Shown: positions 1 through 9,333 of the stretch, in pieces
Numbering within the stretch: position 1 is the first letter of the stretch
Layout of the letters: every line of letters starts with the position of its first letter
Source of the DNA: Loktanella sp.
GTDB taxonomy: Bacteria > Pseudomonadota > Alphaproteobacteria > Rhodobacterales > Rhodobacteraceae
DNA: 64,000 nucleotides
Direction of reading: 5' to 3'
Assembly (NCBI GenBank): GCA_017390475.1
Contig: JAFPBO010000030.1
Coordinates: 1 to 64,000 of the forward strand
The notes under the pieces: model-generated
Databases searched by the model: none
Told to the model about the DNA's origin: nothing
The model's input: only the letters and a program-made list of their open reading frames with translations
Position numbers and translations under genes: made by a program

Positions 1-29
1 CGAGGGTTCGATTCCCTTCACCCGCTCCA
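1..29 (+). tRNA. tRNA-Gly, 3' end only
   Basis: The window opens inside a tRNA. A T-arm (stem GAGGG, loop TTCGATT, stem CCCTT) is followed by acceptor strand CACCCGC, discriminator T and an encoded CCA. The missing 5' strand would be GCGGGTG, which fits alphaproteobacterial tRNA-Gly(GCC). The anticodon lies outside the window, so the isotype is inferred from the acceptor and T-arm. Confidence 0.8.
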
Positions 30-59
30 AACTCTTCCCTCATAACGAAAGAGGCCTCC

Positions 60-410
60 ATGCCCGAAATCACCCGCCACCACACCAACGCCCGGATGAG
101 CCAGTTGGTCGTCCACAACGGCATCGCCTATCTTGCTGGCCAGGTCGGCACGCCGGGGGCCTCTGTTTCGGAACAGACTGCCGCGATCCTTGCGCAGATC
201 GATACCCTGCTGGAAGAAGCGGGAACGGATAAATCCAACCTGCTGACCGCGCAGATCTGGTTGTCGGATATCGGGACACAATTCGCCGACATGAATGCGG
301 TCTGGGATGCCTGGGTGCCCGAGGGCAAAGCCCCCGCCCGCTGGACGGGTGAGGCAAAGCTGGCGACACAGGATTACGACGTCGAAATCATCGTCACAGC
401 CGCGATCTAA
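60..410 (+). CDS. RidA family (YjgF/YER057c/UK114) protein
   Basis: 116 residues, the usual length for a one-domain RidA protein. RidA proteins form trimers that hydrolyse reactive enamines/imines released by PLP enzymes such as threonine dehydratase. The family features visible are an early GIAYLAGQVG strand, and PARWTGEAKLA with the conserved Arg that binds the substrate carboxylate, followed by the VEIIVTA last strand. An AAGAGG Shine-Dalgarno-like stretch precedes the ATG. It sits 30 bases after tRNA-Gly and ends 3 bases from the convergent peptidase-like gene. The sequence resembles less studied RidA subgroups more than E. coli RidA, so the substrate is unknown. Confidence 0.9.
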   Translation: MPEITRHHTNARMSQLVVHNGIAYLAGQVGTPGASVSEQTAAILAQIDTLLEEAGTDKSNLLTAQIWLSDIGTQFADMNAVWDAWVPEGKAPARWTGEAKLATQDYDVEIIVTAAI

Positions 411-413
411 GCG

Positions 414-869
414 TCATAGCAACCAGAACAGCGACAGACCTGCGATGCCGATGGGCCAGCTCATCGGCAGAACGCCTTTCGCCAGCACCACCCAATCGCT
501 GCCTTCCACGGCAAACCGCTTGCGGATTTGCAGGATCAGGAAACTGCCCAGAAACATCGCGGCCACGAAGATGCCAAAGGTCACAAGGGCTTGATCCAGC
601 GGCACGAACAGCGCCAGCCCGGTCAGCAGTTTGACCGCACCCGCGCCGAAACCGGCAAGCGCGAACAACACCAGCCCGATCACCAGCACCACAGCCGCGC
701 CAATCAGTTGCGGGCCGAATACCTGCGGATCAGGCGAGGTGACCAGCACCAGCATGAACAGCACAAAGGGCATCAAGGTCAGCAGATTGGGGATTTTCCC
801 GGTCCGCAATTCGATCAACATCGCGGCGATCAGGATCACCGACATCACGATGGGGACATAGGGCAGCAT
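414..869 (-). CDS. prepilin peptidase-like (A24) membrane protein without catalytic aspartates
   Basis: 151 residues, with the start taken at the ATG just before the first membrane helix and 2 bases after the pgi stop. It is almost entirely hydrophobic, with about five membrane helices. The alignment landmarks of the CpaA/TadV type (family A24) are visible: IELRTGKIPN after helix 1 and GFGAGAVKLL in the middle. A24 proteases need an Asp after helix 1 and the Asp of GxGD. Here these are Glu20 and Ala78. Both codons were read directly (GAA and GCG). The protein is therefore probably not an active peptidase. It is the last gene of the zwf-pgl-pgi unit, with no pilus genes in view. Confidence 0.75.
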   Translation of the reverse strand: MLPYVPIVMSVILIAAMLIELRTGKIPNLLTLMPFVLFMLVLVTSPDPQVFGPQLIGAAVVLVIGLVLFALAGFGAGAVKLLTGLALFVPLDQALVTFGIFVAAMFLGSFLILQIRKRFAVEGSDWVVLAKGVLPMSWPIGIAGLSLFWLL

Positions 870-871
870 CG

Positions 872-2473
872 TCAGACCCCGTTCTGCCGCAGGAACCCGA
901 CAAGCGCGGCGGTCGAGGCATCCTTGCCCTCCGCCCCCGTGCTGCCTTCGACGACGGGTTGCAGCGCGGTGGCCAGTTCCTTGCCCAGTTCCACCCCCCA
1001 TTGATCATAGGAATTGAGGCCCAGAACCACGCCTTCGACAAAGACCCGATGTTCATAAAGCGCGATGATCTGGCCCAGAACGAAAGGTGTCAGTTGCGGA
1101 TAGGCGATGGTGACAGAAGGCCGGTTGCCGGTGAAGACCCGGTGCCGTGCCTGCCGGTCCAATTCTTCGCCGGTGAATTTATCGGCGATCTTGGCGCGGG
1201 CTTCATCCAGTGACCGACCGCGCATCAACGCCTCGGATTGCGCAAGGCAATTGGCGACCAGCAATTGGTGCTGGTGGTGCAGGTCATCTTCATGACCGCG
1301 CGCGGCGACCAGAAACTCGCAAGGGACCACGCCGGTGCCCTGGTGGATCAATTGATAGAACGCATGCTGCCCGTTGGTGCCCGGTTCGCCCCAGACGACA
1401 GGGCCGCTCGCGACCGGCAGATCGCTGCCGTCCATGGCGACGCCTTTGCCGTTACTCTCCATCTCCAGTTGTTGAAGATAGGCTGGTAAGCGGCTGAGGT
1501 TATTATCATAAGGCAGCACTGCTCGCGTCGGGTATCCGCAGATCTGGTTGTGCCAGATTCCGACAACAGCCAGCAGCGCAGGCAGGTTTTCGTACCAGTC
1601 AGCGGCGCGGAAATGCACATCCATCGCCTGTGCGCCACGCAGAAAGGCGCGGAACGCATCCGGGCCAATCGCGATCATCAGCGACAGCCCGATAGGTCCC
1701 CAGAGCGAATAGCGCCCGCCGACCCAATCCGCGAAGCCGAAAATGCGGGCGGGGTCGATGCCGAAGGCAGCGGTCTTGTCGGCGGCGGTGGACAGTGCCG
1801 CAAATTGTGCGCCGGTGTCACTGACAGATTGCGCCATCCACGCCTGCGCGGTGCGGGCGTTGGTCATCGTCTCGATCGTGGTAAAGGTTTTTGACGCCAC
1901 GATCACCAGCGTCGTCGCCGGATCGCAGTGCCGCAAGACCCCTGCAATATCCGCCGGGTCCACGTTGCTGACGAAATGGCAGCGCGGGCCGTCGTGATAG
2001 GGGGCCAGCGCGCGGGCGGCCATCGCCGGGCCAAGGTCGGACCCGCCGATGCCGATATTCACGACGTCGGTGATCTTGCCGCCCTGCCCTTTGTACGCCC
2101 CATCCCGCACAGCACTGGCGAAATCCGCCATCCGGTCCAGCGTGTCCAGCACGGCGGGCATGACATCGCTGCCGTCCACAAGTACCGGCCCACCGTCAAG
2201 ATTGCGCAACGCAGTATGCAACACGGCGCGGCCTTCGGTGTCATTGATCGGCGCACCGGTGAACATTGCGTCACGTTTCGCGGCCACGCCGGTCTGATCC
2301 AGCAGGTCGAACAGCAAGCCACGGGCATCGGCATCGATATTGGTTTTGGCGTAATCCAGCCGCATGTCGCCCGCTGTCGCGCTGAAATCAGCGGCGCGGG
2401 CAGCATCCAACAGCGTTTCAAACCGCCGGTCGGCGGTGGCGGCGTGATGCGCGCGAAGTTTGTTCCAGACCAT
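872..2473 (-). CDS. pgi: glucose-6-phosphate isomerase
   Basis: 533 residues. Interconverts glucose 6-phosphate and fructose 6-phosphate in the cytoplasm. The first PGI signature is at [16 protein letters not shown] and the C-terminal signature at [16 protein letters not shown]; the Lys in the latter is a conserved active-site residue. [11 protein letters not shown] in the N-terminal half binds the phosphate. It begins directly after the pgl stop, so it is translated from the zwf-pgl-pgi message. In bacteria using the Entner-Doudoroff route, Pgi typically returns fructose 6-phosphate to glucose 6-phosphate for another pass, which suits this arrangement. Confidence 0.97.
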   Translation of the reverse strand: MVWNKLRAHHAATADRRFETLLDAARAADFSATAGDMRLDYAKTNIDADARGLLFDLLDQTGVAAKRDAMFTGAPINDTEGRAVLHTALRNLDGGPVLVDGSDVMPAVLDTLDRMADFASAVRDGAYKGQGGKITDVVNIGIGGSDLGPAMAARALAPYHDGPRCHFVSNVDPADIAGVLRHCDPATTLVIVASKTFTTIETMTNARTAQAWMAQSVSDTGAQFAALSTAADKTAAFGIDPARIFGFADWVGGRYSLWGPIGLSLMIAIGPDAFRAFLRGAQAMDVHFRAADWYENLPALLAVVGIWHNQICGYPTRAVLPYDNNLSRLPAYLQQLEMESNGKGVAMDGSDLPVASGPVVWGEPGTNGQHAFYQLIHQGTGVVPCEFLVAARGHEDDLHHQHQLLVANCLAQSEALMRGRSLDEARAKIADKFTGEELDRQARHRVFTGNRPSVTIAYPQLTPFVLGQIIALYEHRVFVEGVVLGLNSYDQWGVELGKELATALQPVVEGSTGAEGKDASTAALVGFLRQNGV

Positions 2474-3145
2474 TTATGCCTCCGCCCAATGCACTGTTGT
2501 ATTTTTCAGAACTGCGGAAACCGGGGCTTCTTCAACGCTCAGCTCTTGCGCATGATCCAGTGCGAGGCGCTTTTGTTCACCGATGATCACGATATGGCGG
2601 TTCATCGCGCCGTTCAGCACTTTCGCAGACAGGGTAATACGCGGCTCCGGCGCACCCGGCGCGCGCATCGCAACCAGCAGGTCATCGCCGTTCAGCGCGC
2701 GGTCCAATTGATCCGCACCCGGAAAGATAGACGCCGTATGCATGTCCGCGCCCATCCCCAGCAAGACCACCGACAAAGGCAGGCAGGATTCCAGCCCTTC
2801 GGTCAATGCGTCCAGTTTGTCCTCTGGCATGGCAGCATCGGCATAAAGCGGGATCAGCCGCGCCTCAGCCGCGCGATCCACCAGCAACCGCTGACGCAGC
2901 AGCGCGGTATTGGACCTGTCCGAGCTTTCGGGGACCCAGCGTTCATCGGTCAGCATCACATCGACGCGGGACCAGTCCAGATCGACGGAACACAGATTGT
3001 CGAACACCGGCCCCGGTGTGGTGCCGCCCGGCACGGCAAGCGAGGCGCGATCATGGCCCAGCAGCGCCTGTTTCAACTGGCTGGCCAGAATATCGGCCAG
3101 CCGCATCATCATCATCTCGCTATCGGGATATTCGATCAGTTCCAT
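2474..3145 (-). CDS. pgl: 6-phosphogluconolactonase
   Basis: 223 residues. Hydrolyses 6-phosphoglucono-delta-lactone to 6-phosphogluconate, the step after Zwf. Family marks are LAVPGGTTPGPVFDNL near residue 40, the VDVMLTDERWVP segment, and LLGMGADMHTASIFPG, equivalent to the usual GxGxDGHTASxFP. In the usual motif the residues before His are Asp-Gly; here they are Asp-Met. The start ATG is 4 bases after the zwf stop and the stop abuts the pgi ATG, so all three are one operon. Confidence 0.94.
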   Translation of the reverse strand: MELIEYPDSEMMMMRLADILASQLKQALLGHDRASLAVPGGTTPGPVFDNLCSVDLDWSRVDVMLTDERWVPESSDRSNTALLRQRLLVDRAAEARLIPLYADAAMPEDKLDALTEGLESCLPLSVVLLGMGADMHTASIFPGADQLDRALNGDDLLVAMRAPGAPEPRITLSAKVLNGAMNRHIVIIGEQKRLALDHAQELSVEEAPVSAVLKNTTVHWAEA

Positions 3146-3149
3146 CAGT

Positions 3150-4604
3150 CTAGCCTTTGATTTCGCGCCATTTGCGCCCGTCGCGGTGCAGCAGCATCAT
3201 TGCATCTTCCGGTCCTGTGGACCCGGAATCGTACAGCTTTGGTACATCATTCCGCGCTTCCCAGCCATGAATGATCGGGTCGGTCCAGCGCCATGCCGCC
3301 TCGACCTCGTCGCCGCGCATGAACAAAGTCTGATTGCCGCGGATCACATCCATGATCAGGCGCTCATAGGCATCTGTCACCTCTTCGGAATCGTCACCCA
3401 AAGCATCGGCAAAAGTCATGTCCAGCGGCACGTCGATCAAACGCATGCCACCCGGACCGGGCTCCTTGATCGTGACCTGCAGATCCATACCTTCATTCGG
3501 TTGCAGGCGGATCGACAGAATATTGCGATGACGCGCGGTATCACCTTCGAAAATTGTATGGCCAAGGTCCTTGAACACCACCGCAATCTCGGATGAGCGG
3601 GCTTTCATGCGCTTGCCAGTGCGCAGATAGAATGGCACACCTGCCCACCGCCAATTGGCGATATGGCATTTCAGCGCGATAAAGCTTTCGGTAAAGCTGC
3701 GGGGATTTTCAGCATCCTCGCGATAGCTGGGACCATCGGCGCCGGTATCATATTGGCCGCGCACGATATGGTGGTTTTCGACCGGTTGCAGCGCGCGGAT
3801 GACCTTGAGCTTTTCATCGCGCACCTCATCCGCGCCAAAGCGGCTGGGCGGTTCCATCGCGATCAGGCACAACAGCTGCATCAGGTGGTTCTGCACCATA
3901 TCGCGCATCGCACCGGATTTATCGTAATAGGACCCACGCCCGCCGACACCCACGGTTTCAGCAACGGTGATCTGGATATGATCGACGTAGTGGTTGTTCC
4001 ACAAAGGTTCGAACAACACATTGCCGAACCGGACGGCCATCAGGTTCTGCACGGTTTCCTTGCCCAGATAATGGTCGATCCGGTAAATCTGATCTTCGTT
4101 GAAATGGGCGGCCAGCACCGCATTCAGCGCGCGGGCGGTCTGCAGATCACGACCAAAGGGTTTTTCCACAACGATCCGGCTGTTTGCTGTCGCGATCTTG
4201 TGCAGATGCAGCCGTTCGGCCAGATCGCCGAACAGCGCAGGTGCCACCGAGAAGTAAAATGCCTGCACGACATCGGCGCGGATCTTTTGCGCCAGTTCGG
4301 ACCAGCCGCCTTCGCCTTTGGCATCAATCGCGACATAATCCAGCGCGGCCAGAAAACCGGTCAGACTGCGGGAATCCTGCGATTCTTCACCCCCGAATTC
4401 GGCAATCGCCTCGCTGATCATCTGGCGATAGGCATCTGCATCCATGTCAGACCTGGCCGCACCAATGATCCGCGCGCCCTGCGGCATCTGGCCGGACTGG
4501 AACCGGCGGAACAGACCGGGCAGGATCTTGCGCCGGGCGAGATCGCCGGTGCCGCCGAAAATCACCAGATCGAAGGTTTCAACAGGGATGACACGAGAAA
4601 CCAT
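3150..4604 (-). CDS. zwf: glucose-6-phosphate 1-dehydrogenase
   Basis: 484 residues, full length. Oxidises glucose 6-phosphate to 6-phosphogluconolactone with NAD(P). The coenzyme fingerprint is FGGTGDLARRKILPGL at residues 16-31. The active-site signature RIDHYLGKETVQNL, with the substrate-binding Lys and catalytic His, lies near residue 175. It is first in the zwf-pgl-pgi unit. A perfect palindrome, CGTTAGCGCTAACG, lies 27-40 bases upstream of the ATG and probably controls the operon. Edd and Eda, which would complete the Entner-Doudoroff route, are not in the window. Confidence 0.97.
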   Translation of the reverse strand: MVSRVIPVETFDLVIFGGTGDLARRKILPGLFRRFQSGQMPQGARIIGAARSDMDADAYRQMISEAIAEFGGEESQDSRSLTGFLAALDYVAIDAKGEGGWSELAQKIRADVVQAFYFSVAPALFGDLAERLHLHKIATANSRIVVEKPFGRDLQTARALNAVLAAHFNEDQIYRIDHYLGKETVQNLMAVRFGNVLFEPLWNNHYVDHIQITVAETVGVGGRGSYYDKSGAMRDMVQNHLMQLLCLIAMEPPSRFGADEVRDEKLKVIRALQPVENHHIVRGQYDTGADGPSYREDAENPRSFTESFIALKCHIANWRWAGVPFYLRTGKRMKARSSEIAVVFKDLGHTIFEGDTARHRNILSIRLQPNEGMDLQVTIKEPGPGGMRLIDVPLDMTFADALGDDSEEVTDAYERLIMDVIRGNQTLFMRGDEVEAAWRWTDPIIHGWEARNDVPKLYDSGSTGPEDAMMLLHRDGRKWREIKG

Positions 4605-4630
4605 GGCCTTGCTCCGCTTCTATGCAATTT

Positions 4631-4644
4631 CGTTAGCGCTAACG
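4631..4644. promoter_or_regulatory. LacI-type operator upstream of zwf (candidate CceR site)
   Basis: CGTTAGCGCTAACG is a perfect 14-base palindrome centred on CG, the usual form of a LacI-family operator. It lies 27-40 bases upstream of the zwf ATG in the only gap able to hold the operon promoter. In Rhodobacter sphaeroides the LacI-family regulator CceR controls Entner-Doudoroff and gluconeogenic genes, so CceR is the natural candidate. A near match sits in front of eno at 22850. The regulator assignment is inference. Confidence 0.65.
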
Positions 4645-4705
4645 TTCAGGTGGCTAAAGCACTTTCACAGCCCTGTCTACAGGCTTTGCACCGTGATTGC
4701 ACCTG

Positions 4706-6433
4706 TCAGGGGATGGGTTCGCCCTCGGAATCGATGACGGGAATATCGGTTCTTTCCTCGCGCTTGCCACCGCAAAGCAAGTCTGCAGCGCGGTCGGCGG
4801 CGTCCTGAAACGGCTCCAGCACCAGATCCGCACCGGCGGCCAGCAGCGCATCGGTTTCCGCGGCCTGATGCGATGTCACCGCGATTTTTCCGGCAAAGCC
4901 GCCGCTGCGGGTCAATTGTATCAGCGTCGTGCGGATATCCTCATGACTGAGGCCGGTGGGGTGGATTGGCACGGTGGACAGGACCCAGGCGGCATCCGGC
5001 AAGGGCAGTTCGGCCACGAACTCTGGATCGCTAGCATCACCGAATTCGGTATCCAGCCCCAATCCGCGCCAGCGCCGCACTGCGGTGGGGTTGAAATCCA
5101 CCCCCAGCACTGTGATTCCGCGCTTTTGCATGCGCAGCCCGATGGCGGTGCCGAACCGGCCGAGGCCAAAGATGATGACCTGATACCGGGCATTCTTTGG
5201 TGCATTGTCGCCTTGCTGGTCACGATGCGGGTTCTTGCGCTCGAACAGGCCAAGCCACGGTTCGAACAGCGCATATAACTGGTGCGAATAGGTGATCATA
5301 TAGGTCGAGGCGGCAATCGTCACCAGACCGACCATGGTCACCAGCCCCAGCGCATCTTCCTGCACATGACCGATGGACACGCCCATTGCGACAAAGATCA
5401 GCGAAAACTCACTGATCTGCGCCACGGTCAGCCCGGCCAGAAAACCGGTGCGCTTGCGGTATCCCAAGGCCCCCATGATCACCAGAACGATCAGCGGATT
5501 GCCGATCAGCACAAAGGCGGAAAAGATCACCGCGCCCCAGACATGCGTGCCGAGCAAGGACAGGTCAAGACCGGACCCCAACGCGATAAAGAAGAATAAC
5601 AGCAGGAAATCGCGCAACGGGGCCAGCCGCGCTGCAATCGTTTCGCGGTACGCGGTCGAGGCCAGCGCCACACCGGCAAGCAGCCCGCCGACCTCTTTGC
5701 CCAGGCCGGCGATATCGCCGAAGGCGGCAAAGACCGCCGCCATCGCGATGGCAAAGATCACCAGCAATTCCGGCGCATGCGCCAGCCGTTCGGTCAGCGG
5801 ATTGGCCACGTAGCGCACAAACAGCACCACGGCCCCGACCATTGCCAGCCCGGACAGCAGCACCATCGGCACCGACCCGCCGCCATGTCCGCCGCCCGCC
5901 GCACCGATTCCGATGGCCGACAGCACGATCATCGCCAGCACCACGACCAGATCCTGCACGATCAGGAAACCAAGCGCGATCTGGCCATGCAGACTGTCAA
6001 TCTCACGCTTGTCGGACAACAGTTTGACGATGATGATGGTCGATGAAAAGGTCAGTGCAATCGCGACATACAGGCTGGTCACCGCCCCCAGCCCAAGCGC
6101 CAGCCCGATCAGATAGCCAAAGACCGAGGTAAAGGCGACCTGCCCCAACCCGGTCAGCAAGGACACCATGCCCAGCGACCGGATCAGTTTCACATCCAGC
6201 TTGATCCCGACCAGAAACAGCAGCACCGCAATGCCCAGCTCTGACAGCAGATCAATCACCTGCGTATCAGCGCGCACCAGATCCAGCGCCGAGGGCCCCA
6301 CCAGCAGCCCCACCGCGATAAAGCTGACGATGAGCGGCTGACGCAGCAGCATCCCGACAAACCCGACCCCGGCGGCAAGCATCAACAGCAGGGCAATTTC
6401 ACCAAAAGGCGATGGGGTCAGCATATCCAACAT
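4706..6433 (-). CDS. monovalent cation:proton antiporter, CPA2/KefB type with TrkA-N domain
   Basis: 575 residues. Residues 1-390 form about twelve membrane helices of the Na+/H+ exchanger fold (CPA2), starting FGEIALLLMLAAGVGFVG. Residues 405-530 are an RCK/TrkA-N nucleotide-binding domain opening with VIIFGLGRFGTAIGLRM. This is the build of KefB/KefC-like potassium efflux systems, in which the cytosolic domain gates transport. The K+ assignment follows the family; Na+ is possible. No KefF/KefG partner is adjacent. A second ATG three codons in is possible; the first is kept because AAGGAAG lies about 11 bases before it. The gene reads into the zwf control region. Confidence 0.88.
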   Translation of the reverse strand: MLDMLTPSPFGEIALLLMLAAGVGFVGMLLRQPLIVSFIAVGLLVGPSALDLVRADTQVIDLLSELGIAVLLFLVGIKLDVKLIRSLGMVSLLTGLGQVAFTSVFGYLIGLALGLGAVTSLYVAIALTFSSTIIIVKLLSDKREIDSLHGQIALGFLIVQDLVVVLAMIVLSAIGIGAAGGGHGGGSVPMVLLSGLAMVGAVVLFVRYVANPLTERLAHAPELLVIFAIAMAAVFAAFGDIAGLGKEVGGLLAGVALASTAYRETIAARLAPLRDFLLLFFFIALGSGLDLSLLGTHVWGAVIFSAFVLIGNPLIVLVIMGALGYRKRTGFLAGLTVAQISEFSLIFVAMGVSIGHVQEDALGLVTMVGLVTIAASTYMITYSHQLYALFEPWLGLFERKNPHRDQQGDNAPKNARYQVIIFGLGRFGTAIGLRMQKRGITVLGVDFNPTAVRRWRGLGLDTEFGDASDPEFVAELPLPDAAWVLSTVPIHPTGLSHEDIRTTLIQLTRSGGFAGKIAVTSHQAAETDALLAAGADLVLEPFQDAADRAADLLCGGKREERTDIPVIDSEGEPIP

Positions 6434-6604
6434 CAGGCCAGCTTCCTTTTTGTCCTGCGATGGTTATGGCAGACAGAGGATGGCGGGGCCAGACAGGTTG
6501 GTGGCAATCTAGCCGCCGCAGACGGCGACGTGAACGCAAATAGCTGACTGAACAGGACAATGGTCCGGGTATGGTCTGACTTTCGTCAGTCCAGCATCCA
6601 AATC

Positions 6605-7198
6605 CTAAGCTTCCAGCTCTGCATCCCAATACAAATAATCCAGCCAGCTTTCATGCAAATGGTTCGGCGGGAATTTCCGTCCGACATTGTGCAATTGCGC
6701 GGGCACCGGGCGGCGCGGCGGTTTACGCAGCGACATGCCCGACTGGCGCAGGGACTTTGACCCTTTCTTGAGGTTGCAGGACGAACAGGCCGCCACCACA
6801 TTTTCCCAGCTTGTCACACCCCCCGCCGCGCGCGGCACGACATGATCAAAGGTCAGATCGCCCTTGGCACCGCAATATTGGCAGCAAAATTCATCGCGCA
6901 GGAACAGGTTGAACCGGGTAAAAGCGACCTGCCGCTGCGGGGTCACGTAATCCTTGAGCACGACAACTGACGGGATGCGGATCACCGTGGACGGGCTGCG
7001 CACGGTTTCTTCATATTCGCTGACGATCACGACGCGGTCGAGCCATGCCGCCTTGATCGCTTCCTGCCAGGGCCAGAGCGACAGAGGGTAATAAGACAAG
7101 GGCCGATAATCCGCATTCAGTACCAAAGCGGGAAAATGTTTGAGCGATCCCGGCGCGCGCACGAAATCATTGCGAAACTCTGTCTGCGTCATATCCAT
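6605..7198 (-). CDS. HNH endonuclease family protein
   Basis: 197 residues from the chosen ATG. GTG at 7207 and ATG at 7192 are alternatives; there is no strong ribosome site to decide. The C-terminal half carries the HNH core: CQYCG, then TFDHVVPRAAGG, then CSSCNLKKGSKSL. This gives two CxxC zinc ligand pairs flanking the DH metal-binding segment. The N-terminal half (LVLNADYRPLSYYPLSLWPW) is typical of stand-alone chromosomal HNH proteins widespread in alphaproteobacteria whose role is unknown. No methylase or phage gene is adjacent, so restriction or homing activity is not supported by context. Confidence 0.85.
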   Translation of the reverse strand: MDMTQTEFRNDFVRAPGSLKHFPALVLNADYRPLSYYPLSLWPWQEAIKAAWLDRVVIVSEYEETVRSPSTVIRIPSVVVLKDYVTPQRQVAFTRFNLFLRDEFCCQYCGAKGDLTFDHVVPRAAGGVTSWENVVAACSSCNLKKGSKSLRQSGMSLRKPPRRPVPAQLHNVGRKFPPNHLHESWLDYLYWDAELEA

Positions 7199-7258
7199 AT
7201 CCCACACATCCGGTGCGGAAGCCCTGAAAGACAGCGTTTCCGCTTACCCGTTGAATAG

Positions 7259-7286
7259 ACTATATCTCGCGTCAGATTTGTGACAA
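7259..7286 (-). promoter_or_regulatory. candidate sigma-70 promoter of the HNH gene
   Basis: On the minus strand TTGTCA (7286-7281) and TATAGT (7264-7259) are 16 bases apart, close to consensus, about 60 bases before the HNH start. The -35 lies within one of two direct repeats, TTTGTGACAA (7277-7286) and TTTGTGTCAA (7296-7305), which could bind a regulator. Confidence 0.45.
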
Positions 7287-7328
7287 GCCCCACAATTTGT
7301 GTCAAAAAAGCGCGGGGCCTGTCAGGGC

Positions 7329-7997
7329 CTATTCCATCCCGAACCGGTCCCGCATGAAGGCCAGCGCCACCTGCAACCCATCTGGTGCGATGCCATGGCC
7401 GGTGCCTTTCATCACATGGGCGTAAACTTCGGTCCAGCCTGCCTGTTGCAGGGTTTCCGCCGCCTGCGCCAATGATTGCGGCGGCACCACATCATCCTGA
7501 TCGCCATGAACCAACAGCACCGGCGGGCGGCATTGCGCGTCATCGACCAATTGTTCAGGCAGCAGCAACCGCCCGGAAAAGGCAACAATCCCCGCGACAG
7601 CATCCTCGCGCCGTGGCAGCACATGCAGCGCCATCATTGTGCCCTGGCTGAAGCCCAGCACCATCACCTGTTCAGGCAGCAGATCCTCATCCACCATCAC
7701 CCCGTCAATGAACGCATCCAGATCAGCGGCGGCATTCTGCAACCCGGCATTGCTTTCTTCCTCGCTAGACCCGTCGATCCAGGGGATGGGAAACCATTGA
7801 TAACCCATCGGCGCGCCCGCACAGGCCTCTGGCGCGTCGGGGGCAATGAACAACGTATCCGGCATGTGATCCGCCAAAGGATCAGCCAGCCCGATCAGAT
7901 CGGCGCCATTCGCGCCATAGCCATGCAGAAAGATCACGCAGGATCGCGTCTCGCCCGATTGCGGTTCGCGCCGCTGCGCCTGAAGTGCCCGTGTCAT
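7329..7997 (-). CDS. alpha/beta hydrolase, phospholipase/carboxylesterase family
   Basis: 222 residues. The catalytic triad of the esterase family is readable: Ser in GFSQGTMMAL, Asp in HGDQDDVVPP, and His in GTGHGIAPDG. FLHGYGANGADLIG near residue 25 supplies the oxyanion loop. There is no signal peptide, so the enzyme is cytoplasmic. Relatives act on small carboxylesters or acyl-thioesters; the substrate here cannot be told. Its ATG overlaps the stop of the DNA glycosylase gene (ATGA), so the two are co-translated. Confidence 0.9.
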   Translation of the reverse strand: MTRALQAQRREPQSGETRSCVIFLHGYGANGADLIGLADPLADHMPDTLFIAPDAPEACAGAPMGYQWFPIPWIDGSSEEESNAGLQNAAADLDAFIDGVMVDEDLLPEQVMVLGFSQGTMMALHVLPRREDAVAGIVAFSGRLLLPEQLVDDAQCRPPVLLVHGDQDDVVPPQSLAQAAETLQQAGWTEVYAHVMKGTGHGIAPDGLQVALAFMRDRFGME

Positions 7998-8617
7998 CTG
8001 ATCCCTTCCCGTTGCTTGTCATAAGCGTAATAGGCCCACATCACCCGCGCCGCAACCGACCGCCACGGTGCCCAGGGTTCGGCCATCGCGCGCAAAGCCT
8101 TGTCCTTGGGCCGTTCGGGCAGGTCAAAGATCAGCCGTGCCGCCTCTTGCAAGGCCAGATCGCCCGGCGCAAAGACATCGGCACGCCCGAGCGAGAACAT
8201 CGCGTAAATCTCTGCCGTCCAGACACCGATGCCGGTGACGGCGGTCAGCCTTGTGATCACCTCATCCGTAGGCAGCGCATGCAACCCCGGATAATCCAGA
8301 TCAGCCTGCGCCAGCGACTTGGCATAGCGCGCCTTCTGCCCGCTCAGCCCCAAGGCGCGCAATTCCTCGGGCGTGGCCAGCGCCACCAACGCGGGGTCGG
8401 TCATCCCCGCGATTTCCAGCCGCCCCATGATCGCATTGGCCGAGGCAACACTGACCTGCTGACTAACGATCGCATTAAGCAGCGCACCAAACCCATCCGA
8501 TTTCAAGCGCAAGGGAATATCCGGCAGATCGGGCAGGACCCGGGCAAAACGCGGCTCGATGCGCGCCAAATGCGCCGCCCCTTCGGCAAGACATGCCTCC
8601 GACGTGATCACCCGCAT
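7994..8617 (-). CDS. DNA-3-methyladenine glycosylase, AlkA/HhH-GPD family
   Basis: 207 residues from the ATG that opens MRVITSEACL; longer in-frame starts run back into cobK. Helix-hairpin-helix at LTAVTGIGVWTAEIYAMF is followed by FAPGDLAL, whose Asp is the catalytic residue of AlkA-type enzymes. IVSQQVSVASA is the conserved start of the glycosylase core. It removes alkylated bases from DNA. It is shorter than E. coli AlkA, lacking the N-terminal TBP-like domain. The start overlaps the cobK end by 10 bases, so it rides on the cobalamin transcript. Confidence 0.9.
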   Translation of the reverse strand: MRVITSEACLAEGAAHLARIEPRFARVLPDLPDIPLRLKSDGFGALLNAIVSQQVSVASANAIMGRLEIAGMTDPALVALATPEELRALGLSGQKARYAKSLAQADLDYPGLHALPTDEVITRLTAVTGIGVWTAEIYAMFSLGRADVFAPGDLALQEAARLIFDLPERPKDKALRAMAEPWAPWRSVAARVMWAYYAYDKQREGIR

Positions 8618-9333
8618 TGCGCCACCCAATCCAAGGCTGCCTGCACATTGTCCACGCGTTGCCAATCGCCCAGCGCAGGCCGCGCCAGCATCAGCACCGG
8701 AATGCCCAGATTACGGGCCGCAACCAATTTCGTCGCACTCGCCTGCCCGCCCGCATTCTTGACCACCAGCCAATCAACGCCCAGCCGCCGGAACAAGGCC
8801 GTTTCATCCGCCACCGAAAACGGCGGACGCCCCACCAAATATTCCCCGCCCGCAAAGGGAAACGGCCCATCAGGCGGATCAATCTGCCGACAGATCACCC
8901 GCCGCCCGGCGAGATTGGAAAACCCCGGCAGGCTCTGCCGCCCAGTCCCCAGAAACACCGTGGCACCCATGGGGATATGCGCGGCGGCATCGGCTTCCGT
9001 GGCAATCTCGGTCCAATGGTCGCCCTCCTCGGGCAGCCATGCAGGCCGCAAGACCTGACAAAACGGCAACCCCAATTCAGCGCAAACTGCCGCCGACCGC
9101 GCGGTGATCCTTGCGGCATAAGGATGAGTCGCGTCGAGCACGGCATGAATCCCGGCCTCCGCCAGAAAGTCACGAAACCCCGCCTCACCGCCAAATCCAC
9201 CCTGCCGCACCGGCACCGCCAAAGGCTCCGGGTCCCGCGTCACGCCTGCAAGCGAGGCAATCACATCGCGCCCATGCAAAGCCTGCGCAATCACCCGCGC
9301 CTCGCCTGTCCCGGCCAGCAGCAGCAATGTCAT
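8608..9333 (-). CDS. cobK: precorrin-6A / cobalt-precorrin-6A reductase
   Basis: 241 residues. Reduces precorrin-6A with NADPH in corrin ring synthesis. It starts with the CobK/CbiJ nucleotide motif LLLLAGTGEARVIA. DATHPYAARIT near residue 67 and WLVVKNAGG near residue 188 are also family hallmarks. It overlaps cbiD by 4 bases (ATGA) upstream and the glycosylase gene downstream. Confidence 0.94.
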   Translation of the reverse strand: MTLLLLAGTGEARVIAQALHGRDVIASLAGVTRDPEPLAVPVRQGGFGGEAGFRDFLAEAGIHAVLDATHPYAARITARSAAVCAELGLPFCQVLRPAWLPEEGDHWTEIATEADAAAHIPMGATVFLGTGRQSLPGFSNLAGRRVICRQIDPPDGPFPFAGGEYLVGRPPFSVADETALFRRLGVDWLVVKNAGGQASATKLVAARNLGIPVLMLARPALGDWQRVDNVQAALDWVAQCG

